A program made the translations under genes and the position numbers. From Bursaphelenchus xylophilus (Eukaryota; Nematoda; Chromadorea; Rhabditida; Aphelenchoididae), in NCBI GenBank assembly GCA_904066235.2, contig CAJFCV020000004.1:8866001-8930000 (forward strand): a stretch of DNA of 64,000 nt, in the 5' to 3' direction. Below the pieces are notes generated by a model. It was not told the origin of the DNA and searched no databases. It saw only the letters and a list, made by a program, of their open reading frames with translations. Below, in pieces: positions 56,931 through 64,000 of this stretch (the first letter of the stretch is position 1; each line of letters begins with the position of its first letter).

Positions 56931-57509
56931 CTGTTTTTGAGCGTTATTTCCTTCTGTTATGGCGCGCAAGCGGTCATTCAAAAGTGTTTTTTATATTCTG
57001 TTTCTGTACAGACCTTTCCAGTATATTTTTTAACCTTTTTACACTAAAAGAGTACTTTTATCAACTAATTTTGCACCATACCTTGAGTTTCGTGTTTTGC
57101 AGATTTTACGTCATTTTTTTATCAAAATTTTTTACTCCTATAAATGTTATGTTCCTTTGCGGGCATGACATCATATAGCAAACATACCACCCATTTGTTT
57201 CGTGGATTATGATGTGCTCATCGTAGCAATGACATTTCACCTCATGATTTGATGTTTTTATGCGTTATTTTTTAAGTTTTTTTACTGATAGATATCCAAT
57301 AGGCCCCTACAATGGTCACTGACCGAGCTTTACGCCACTTTTTGCAGTTTTTCTTATCAAAATCTAATTTTTGGTTCTTCAAACTTTCTGCTCAAACGTT
57401 TCAATGCACCAGTCTGTCGGGGAATTAATGCGGGCTCATCGGCCCATCATCGCGTTTGAAAATTTGCACCCCGATTTTTCGCTTTGCGATTTCTGAAATC
57501 CCAAAATTT
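56931..57509. other. AT-rich intergenic stretch
   Basis: Contains a left terminus of the palindromic MITE family near 57409-57460 (CAGTCTGTCGGGGAATTAAT) without a matching right end. Confidence 0.35.
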
Positions 57510-57876
57510 GCACCGTGCATCAGCACTTCGAAAGACACGAGCTGCGACAAATCCAGACGGCGCACTGTGCAATTTTATAAAATGCACTGTGCAATTTTAT
57601 AAACTGCACTGTGCAATGCGATAGTTATAAACCGCACTGTGCAATGCGCTATTGATAAAATGCACCGTGCAATTTTATAAAATGCACTGTGCAATGCGAT
57701 AGTTATAAACCGCACTGTGCAATGCGCTATTGATAAAATGCACCGTGCAATTTTATAAAATGCACTGTGCAATGCGATAGTTATAAACCGCACTGTGCAA
57801 TGCGCTATTGATAAAATGCACCGTGCAATTTTATAAAATGCACTGTGCAATGCGATAGTTATAAACCGCACTGTGC
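57510..57876. repeat. GCACNGTGC array D with 78-bp higher-order repeat
   Basis: Exact palindromes start at 57510, 57562, 57584, 57606, 57634, 57662, 57684, 57712, 57740, 57762, 57790, 57818, 57840 and 57868. From 57584 on, distances follow the pattern 22, 28, 28, i.e. a 78-bp unit with three palindromes, present a little over three times. Linker types alternate: ATTTTATAAAAT, ATGCGATAGTTATAAACC and ATGCGCTATTGATAAAAT. The minus-strand open frame through it, with a 26-residue periodicity, is a consequence of the 78-bp unit being divisible by three. Confidence 0.92.
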
Positions 57877-58242
57877 GCAGGGCTGGGAATGTGAATGAAA
57901 GTGCACAGTGAGACTTTGTCGACTCGGGCATCGAAAAAATAAATAAAATTGAGTTAAACAAACTGCATATCACAAAACAGAAATAAATGTGCAATGAATT
58001 TATTATTGGCATACAAGTGACATTGAGTTATTTGTTTCATTAAAAGGCCCGGACAATAAAATAAGTTTTGAACAATGTTTTCACGACTTGGAAGCCGAAA
58101 TGTCACAGGAGCTTGGTTCTACCTTATCTTCAATGAGACCGGACTCTGTGCTGTTCATTGCCGATAATAAGTGAATCTGTAAGAATTCGAATTGATCAAA
58201 TGGATCGTAAAATATTTATATCCCCAATGGGTTTACAATTAT

Positions 58243-58560
58243 TTCTCTGGCCCTTTCGCAAAGTCGCTGGAGTGATTTTTGCGACATGCACTGTGCGAAA
58301 ACAAAAGTTCACCCTGCACTGTGCAATTTCTTGCTTTTTGCACCGTGCAAAAGGCTTTTTTGGGCTGTCGCTTCCGACTTTTTCTGCACAGTGCAAGTCG
58401 CTGAAGTGATTTCTCAGATTTCAGCGACGTGCACTGTGCAGGAAAAGTCAAAGTGCGACAGCCTAAAAAGCCTTTTGCACGGTGTAAAAAACAAGAAACT
58501 GCACAGTGCAAAGTGAAATTTTGTTTTCGCACAGTGCATGTCGCAAAAATCGCGCCAGTT
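58243..58560. repeat. GCACNGTGC cluster E inside a foldback structure
   Basis: Exact copies at 58288, 58316, 58340, 58386, 58431, 58501 and 58529, plus one near-copy at 58477. The two halves are inverted relative to each other: GTGCAAAAGGCTTTTTTGGG at about 58344 pairs with CAGCCTAAAAAGCCTTTTGC at about 58460, and GCGACATGCACTGTGCGAAA with TTCGCACAGTGCATGTCGC. The left flank CCCTTTCGCAAAGTCGCTGG resembles the ends of the elements at 27896 and 37419. Confidence 0.75.
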
Positions 58561-58621
58561 TCCAAGACGAGTGAAAAAAAATCTGTTCGATTAAAATCCT
58601 CGTGCTTTGAGAAAAGAAAGA

Positions 58622-58747
58622 CCAGTCTTTCGGGAAAATAATGGGCATCGATCGCGTCGCGGAAGAGAAAAAAGCACTTCGACCTTGCTCGACACAATTC
58701 AATTTCTCGCCGGCGATACTCTGCTCTTTATTTTCCCGACAGACTGA
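58622..58747. mobile_element. Palindromic MITE (TCAGTCTGTCGGG ends)
   Basis: Left CCAGTCTTTCGGGAAAATAA and right inverse of TCAGTCTGTCGGGAAAATAA, 126 bp. It lies immediately beyond the mariner DNA-binding exon. Confidence 0.6.
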
Positions 58748-58863
58748 TAAGGGGAAGTTTCCTAAGACACCACAGAGAGATGTTTTTCGCCCCAAATTTA
58801 CCAAAAACTCACCAAAGCTTGGTCCCAGGAATTCGATAAAGCCGGCTGTCCCCTTGCCCTTAC

Positions 58864-59184
58864 CTTGAGCAGATGCTCAGCCACCGTGGAGTGATGCACT
58901 TGAAACTTTTTGGCCAAATCCCGGGACGTTAGCTTCGGATTGGCTTCGATTTCGGCCTTCAAAAGGTCGTCGTCGATTTTGCTGGGGCGTCCGCTTTTGG
59001 TCGACTTCCTCACCGACTCCATGAAGGGGACGGTTTTGAATTCGGCGTACCAGCGGCGGATAGTCTCGGGAGATGGGCAATCCGGATACACTTTGGCCAA
59101 ATTCTTATGGCATTGCAAGGCATTTGCGCCCGAGTCGAAGAAGTATCTCGCCATCCATTTGTAGGCGTTATTTTTTAGAGACAT
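58864..59184 (-). pseudogene. Isolated mariner DNA-binding exon
   Basis: An intact 107-residue frame from the ATG at 59184 to a GTAAGG donor at 58863. It encodes the paired helix-turn-helix region of a mariner-type transposase: SPETIRRWYAEFKTVPFM near 38-55, KSGRPSKIDDDLLKAEIE near 63-80 and SRDLAKKFQVHHSTVAEHLL near 87-106. The ATG directly follows TTTTTTCAG, and the frame ends at a good splice donor, so it looks like a complete spliced exon. No DDE catalytic part was found within 1 kb on either side. It is either a truncated element or an exon of a host gene that captured the DNA-binding domain. Confidence 0.6.
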
Positions 59185-59305
59185 GCTGAAAAAAGTGTAA
59201 AATAAAGATTTACAAGATACCAAAGAACATTGAACAATGATTCACGACCAAAAAATCCATAAATTCTCCTAAAACTACAACGAAAATTTCGCCAACCCAA
59301 TTATA

Positions 59306-59431
59306 CGAGTCTGTCGGGAAAATAATCCCGACTCGGCGCTGCAAGAGTCGGAAAACGAGTGCAGCCGCGCACCCCGAATGATGGGCGACTCGCAGGCGCG
59401 ACGAGTCGGAATTATTTTCCCGACAGACCGA
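59306..59431. mobile_element. Palindromic MITE, near-perfect hairpin
   Basis: CGAGTCTGTCGGGAAAATAA at the left and the inverse of TCGGTCTGTCGGGAAAATAA at the right, with CCGACTCG/CGAGTCGG continuing inward. TA flanks both ends. Confidence 0.7.
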
Positions 59432-59698
59432 TAAAATTGCACGGCAACCCAGAAAAGAGAGAAGAAAAATTATTCCCGCCCACTTTTGCGTTTCGTCCAA
59501 ACGAAGTGTCACAATTGACAAAAGAAATAAATAATTTCGAGAAAAATATTTTTATATTTTTCACCGAAAAAGACTCACAAAAAATTGGTTTGTGACATTT
59601 CGTTTGATTTCAATCAATACAAAGTGGGCGAATCGTCTAAAGAGGTCAAGAAACATGTCAGGTTACCCTTGCATTGGGCTAAGCCAATCAAAAGTTCT

Positions 59699-59832
59699 GC
59701 ACCGTGCAAGAATCGCTCTTTCTCATTCATTCGCACAGTGCAGCCATTTTTTAGCAGTCATTTGCCCTGCGCACTGTGCGTTTCATCGCAAACGGGTCTG
59801 CACGGTGCAGCATTCAGCCTGTTGCACTGTGC
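59699..59832. repeat. GCACNGTGC palindrome cluster F (5 copies)
   Basis: Exact copies at 59699, 59733, 59771, 59800 and 59824. Distances are 34, 38, 29 and 24, similar to array C. A right terminus of the palindromic MITE family lies just downstream, near 59965-59980. Confidence 0.85.
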
Positions 59833-59984
59833 GAAATTCGATGGCTGTGTTGTCGCTTGTCTCCTTGCTGTTTTCCCTTTGCGCGGTGGGGGATTTGGTG
59901 CGCCGCTGCACCAAGTTTGCGGCGCGGCGGGGAGACACTTTTGCTGCGACGAGTCCGCATTATTTTCCCGACCGACTGATACGA

Positions 59985-62279
59985 ATCTATTTTACGATCC
60001 AAAAAACCAAACGGGGTGGATTCCTTTCAAGTAATTTTCGATTTTTCTCTTAACCAAAAACGTCGCTTGGTCCATTCATTTTTTTTTTTTTTTTTTGGAT
60101 GCGCGCGTTTTCCCATTCAGTTGGCGGGACGTGCGAGAGATAGGGAGGCAATGATTTTATTATTTGAAACACAAGCCTCAAAGGTGTTTGGAAGCCGTAC
60201 AAACTTTCAGAGAGAGCGTTGAGAAGGAAAAATTAAATTTGGCTGACCACTTTTTGTCAGGAACAACGAAAAAAGACGAGAGACTTTGCGTAAACCCAAT
60301 GATTTGAGATTGAATTGAGGTTACTGGGTAGAAGCGTAGAGCATGAAGGTCAAAACAAGAAGTAAAGTTTAACGAGAGAGCAGAGAAACAGACGGAAAAA
60401 TTGATCCGAAAAGAGCCCCTCTTTTCTCATGGATAATATAGAAAATTGCGACTTATGAAAGACATGCGCAAAATGAGAGCCTCTAGAAAGAATGGGATGA
60501 AAGAGCGTGTCAAGGGAGTTCGTGGGCTAGATAGATCATAGTAAGGGCGCAGACAAGCAGTGAGAAATCAGGGGCTTTGAATGGACCTCATGTTATCATG
60601 TAGAATATAGAAGAAGTGAGAACGGGATGAAAACGGGAAACCCCAAGTGATCGTTATGGCTGAGGCTTATAGAGCACACTATTAGCTCTCTTTTGCGCCA
60701 CATACCTTAACAAGACGGTAGAGAAGTGGAGGAATATCAAGAGATTTGGAGAAGGCCTGTTCGGCAAGTGAAATGCCCAAAGAATTAGACAATAATGGGA
60801 TGCGATGGTGGTGTAGTAAAAATCCGAGAGTCTAGAGAAACAGAGAAAACTCTGGAGAGTCCGTTTTACCCTATGATTACTCAGAGACGGGCAGAGAACG
60901 CGAGGGTTCGCAGCGATTCAACGACGACCTTGTTTTGTCATGAATAATATAAAGGAGAAGCGGTGCAAACGCTCGCCACCGGTCTAGACGTGCATATCAC
61001 GAACGAGGAAAGGGCGGCCGGACTTGATTCTCGCCGCCGCGACGCCAGAGAAGCAGACGGCCGGCCCGCCGAAATATCATATTCTCTCCATTTGCGAGTG
61101 AGAAGTGGGCAGCAAAACAACGCAAAACTAGCGGCTGCGGCGGAACACGGATTCTCTCTCTCTCCATCTTCTTTTCTTCTTCTTCGGCCCGCCGCCACCC
61201 CGACTCCAGCGCCCCCATACGCACACACACGCACGTAGGAGGAGCAGAGCGACGATTTAGAGAGTATGGGGTCGCATGCTGCGGTCGAAGAGACCGTAAA
61301 ATGAGAGAAAAAGAAGTCGCGGTGTGGGGAATCGGGAAGAAACGGAGGGAGCGGGCGGTTCGCGGAGAGCGCCGACATCGCCCCACAGAGAGTGAGCGGA
61401 AAAATGGCGGCGGCGTTGGTATGCGTTATTTCCTTTTTTTTAACTCCTGAGTAAGACAAGAAGGCCCGAGCATTTAGCCCCGGATCGCGACCCCCCCCTC
61501 TTTTCAAGTGCGTAATGAAACGCCATTTTTGGTCCGCCGATTATTTTCTGGCCTTGCATCGGATAGTCCATGAATAAAATTTTTGGGTTCGGATTCATTT
61601 GATTACCCATTCATAGGCCCTAAACGGCCCCATTGCGCTTTGTTCTGAGACTTTTTTCCATCTGATCCGCGCGAAATTTGCATATTTCAAGGCGATTTCG
61701 CAATTTTCTTCAATTATTTCGAGGAAAACGTGAATAATCCAATTCTGTACAGGAAATTGGATTTATTTTGAGAATAGTCATTGATTATTCAGGTGGCTGA
61801 TGCCAAATTTAAAAATTTTCGAGAGATGAAAATTAAAAAATTTGCATATTTTTGCATTTTTAGCCCAAAAATCCCATTATTTCGGGTAAAAAATGTCGTT
61901 TTTAGAAAATAAAAGACGTAAGAAGATAGTATTTACCGTTTCATCAATGATTACTCAAATTTTGTTTATCTACACCTACATTTTTCACTCTGATTTCATG
62001 AAAAAATAAACAAAAAAATCGGATTTCCCCGAGGACAACATCTCGCTTTATGCGACTACAAGTGAAATCGGCTTTGTTTTTCGGCCCTTATGGCATTTCC
62101 GAATTCGTTATGGGTTTAATTTCAATTTTCTTGCGGGAATCTTCTTTTCATCTCTTATCCAATAAATGAAGGATGATATGTTTCCTGGACCGTGGAATTT
62201 GAATAGTAGCCTTGGAAATGGCCGAATTAGGGTCGTAAATTACTGTTTGCGAATGCAAATAGCACTTCGTTCATTCATC
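59985..62279. other. Intergenic, GA-rich then GC-rich island
   Basis: 60190-60960 is purine-rich with many GAGA runs. 60960-61500 is GC-rich and open on both strands, with AAAAATGGCGG at 61401-61411: an ATG in a good context that opens a five-codon stretch (Met-Ala-Ala-Ala-Leu) ending at a GTATGC donor (61419). This may be the first exon and promoter of a gene extending beyond the window, but no second exon was found. The rest is AT-rich without recognisable features. Confidence 0.35.
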
Positions 62280-63108
62280 GCACAGTGCGAAAGGGGTTTG
62301 ATGATTTTGAGAATTTGCACGGTGCGGAAACAATTTTTTGCAATTTTCGCACTGTGCGATGCGCGATTTAAATTTTAAATTTGTTTATTTTGAGGTCCTA
62401 GGACCTCTATCTTCTATTTGTCTTGAGATTTTGCAATAATGGATGATTCGCACGGTGCAATAAACATGTTCTGCTTATTGCACGGTGCAGCGGACATTTT
62501 GCTAAAATCTGCACCGTGCAGTAGGAAATATGGCAAAATTTTGTGACAGTTATAAAACTGAGACTATTTGGTGCCTTTTAATTTCCGGGCTTTCACTTTT
62601 ATATTCTCTGCACATTGCAATAAACATATTTTGCTTATTGCACGGTGCAGCGGACATTTTGTTAAAATCTGCACCGTGCGATGGGAAATATGGCCAATTT
62701 TTGTGACAGTTGCAAAACTAAGGCCATTTGGAGTCTTTTAATTTCCGGACTTTCACTTTTCTATTCTCTGCACGGTGCAATATACAAGTTTTACTTATTG
62801 CACGGTGCAGCGGAGAAATTGCTAAAATCTGCACCATGCGATGCGAAATATGACCAATTTTTGTGACAGTTGCAAAATTAAGGCCATTTGGAGTCTCTTA
62901 ATTTCCGGGCTTTCACTTTTCTATTCTCTGCAGCGTGCAATGAGTCAATTTTTACAAATTTGCCGTTTGAGTCTCTGCACAGTGCAAAATTAAGCATAGT
63001 TAAAGTGCAGACAGCCAAGAGGTCAAATCTTTCCATTTTTTCAGTTTTTCCACTTTTTGAACGGCTACACAACGCAGTAAATCAAATTTTGTAACTTCTG
63101 CACTGTGC
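62280..63108. repeat. GCACNGTGC array G (12 exact copies)
   Basis: Exact copies at 62280, 62317, 62349, 62450, 62480, 62511, 62640, 62671, 62770, 62800, 62977 and 63100. Degenerate ones are at 62610, 62831 and 62930, exactly where the 160-bp repeat predicts a copy. The first three and last two lie outside the tandem repeat. Confidence 0.9.
62450..62945. repeat. 160-bp tandem repeat, three units
   Basis: Units begin at 62450, 62610 and 62770, and a partial unit at 62930: an exact 160-bp period. Each unit has three palindrome positions (offsets 0, 30 and 61) followed by a conserved spacer with TTTGTGACAGTTGCAAAAC and TTAATTTCCGGGCTTTCAC. Confidence 0.92.
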
Positions 63109-63617
63109 ATCCCTCCGTTTTTTATCCTCCTTTTATTTAACACTGTTTCCTCAAATTTTCTCAACTCTTACCTGTGAATTGAAGAGCTCAAAGACCTCCC
63201 CAATATACTCCTCTTCTTCAGTTTTATTTCTTTCGAGAATTTTGTTCATGAAATTTGTTTTCGGCTTCGCAAAACCTTTTTTTTTCCTTTTCTCTTTTCT
63301 CTCGCCGCTTTTGCCTCAAAGAATTCGGTTCGTCTTTAAATAGACCTTCTTTTGGTGGCGCTTTATCGTCAGGAATTTACTTTTTCCCTCCTCGTTTAGC
63401 CGGAGGGCAAATTTTGTTCGTTTATGTTAAGGGGATTTGAAGTGAGAAAGTAGACAAATATAGTGGGAAATAAATCAAAATTGTGGCAAAAGGGGTTTTT
63501 TGAGAGCGGATTTTGTTGGGATGTGGGGCTAGCTAAGTTTGTGACAGTGAAATCTATCAATAAAAAAGGGAATTTACCGGTTTAAAACAGGATTTTTTGG
63601 CTTGTTGTTAAAAGTAA
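63109..63617. other. Intergenic, nothing identified
   Basis: Pyrimidine-rich near 63270-63310. No exon support. Confidence 0.3.
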
Positions 63618-64000
63618 TTTTCTTAACTTACAACGCGTAGATTTTGATCAAGACTCGGTACAAATTTAGAGTAGAATTTTCCACCAAATTTGGGAGATTT
63701 TCAGCTCGCGTTTTACAGAAACTGTCGAAATTTTTAATTCAAAAAATTCAGAAAATTTTGAAAAAAAAAATTTTTTTAATTTTTGAAACCAAAAATTAGT
63801 AGTCAATTTGAAATGGTGAGTATAATACCTACCCAAAAAATTAAATTTCTCCACTTGATATTCAAAAAGATACAGCCAAAAAATTTTTCTCTGAGTTTTG
63901 CCTCATTCTCCTCAAAAATCGTTCAATATCTCGGCTCTCCCTGCAAACTGCGCGCCAAAATTCTCTGTCATTGATTTGTGACCAACATAGATTATGGACG
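63618..64000 (+). mobile_element. Family-A MITE, cut by the window end
   Basis: Landmarks CAACGCGTAGATTTTGATCA, CTCGGTACAAATTTAGAGTA, CAGCTCGCGTTTTACAGAAA and CAATATCTCGGCTCTCCCTG in family order. The right terminus lies outside the window. Confidence 0.55.

Noticed and set aside
57575..58012. Minus-strand frame of 145 residues with a 26-residue repeat
   Set aside because: The periodicity is the 78-bp DNA repeat read in frame; the DNA dyads explain it fully and there is no start or domain context.
60938..61507. Minus-strand frame of 190 codons
   Set aside because: Same reason: GC-rich island open in several frames, low-complexity residues, no motif.
55157..63108. CRISPR array
   Set aside because: The repeat is only 9 bp and palindromic, spacers are irregular or repeated, and the genome is eukaryotic with intron-containing genes; no cas genes.

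Overview
The window is nuclear DNA from a nematode. The evidence is the gene set together with gene structure: a nuclear receptor of the expanded nematode type, a caenopore-like saposin protein, a serpentine chemoreceptor-like protein, TTTCAG-type splice acceptors, and first coding exons that begin right after an acceptor, as expected for spliced-leader trans-splicing. The clade cannot be fixed by eye. All gene models below were assembled by hand from GT-AG junctions that keep the reading frame.

Layout: 1-9 kb is repeat-rich and starts with an open frame split by a mariner element. 9.2-12.7 kb holds a six-exon nuclear receptor. 12.7-16.4 kb holds a 1.1-kb foldback element and a GC-rich hAT-type MITE with an 8-bp target duplication. 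16.5-17.5 kb is a START-domain lipid-transfer gene. 18.1-19.1 kb (minus) is a small membrane-protein gene, and 19.9-21.7 kb has a weaker plus-strand gene. 21.7-35.7 kb is gene-poor and full of decayed elements. 35.7-38.2 kb (minus) is a tiny cysteine-rich gene whose first intron contains a stack of nested elements. 39.1-44.4 kb is gene-dense: a caenopore (-) and a PRA1-family gene (+) share a short divergent promoter, followed by a CDA-fold guanine deaminase (-) and a chemoreceptor-like gene (-). 46.7-48.4 kb is an unrecognised four-exon gene. 49.0-54.6 kb is an ATAD2/LEX-1 type AAA-bromodomain gene. 54.6-64 kb is gene-poor and dominated by arrays of a short palindrome.

The most unusual feature is the 9-bp odd palindrome GCACNGTGC. 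I counted about 65 exact copies, clustered in the NR intron, downstream of the caenopore, and between 55 and 63 kb. Some clusters are regularly spaced (29-39 bp), one is a 78-bp higher-order tandem array, and one is a 160-bp tandem array. A second dispersed motif, the decamer GTAAAATACG, has 12 exact copies, all in introns or intergenic DNA. Neither motif is explained by the genes. The genes themselves do not form an operon or pathway; they are ordinary neighbouring nematode genes with repeats accumulated between and inside them.
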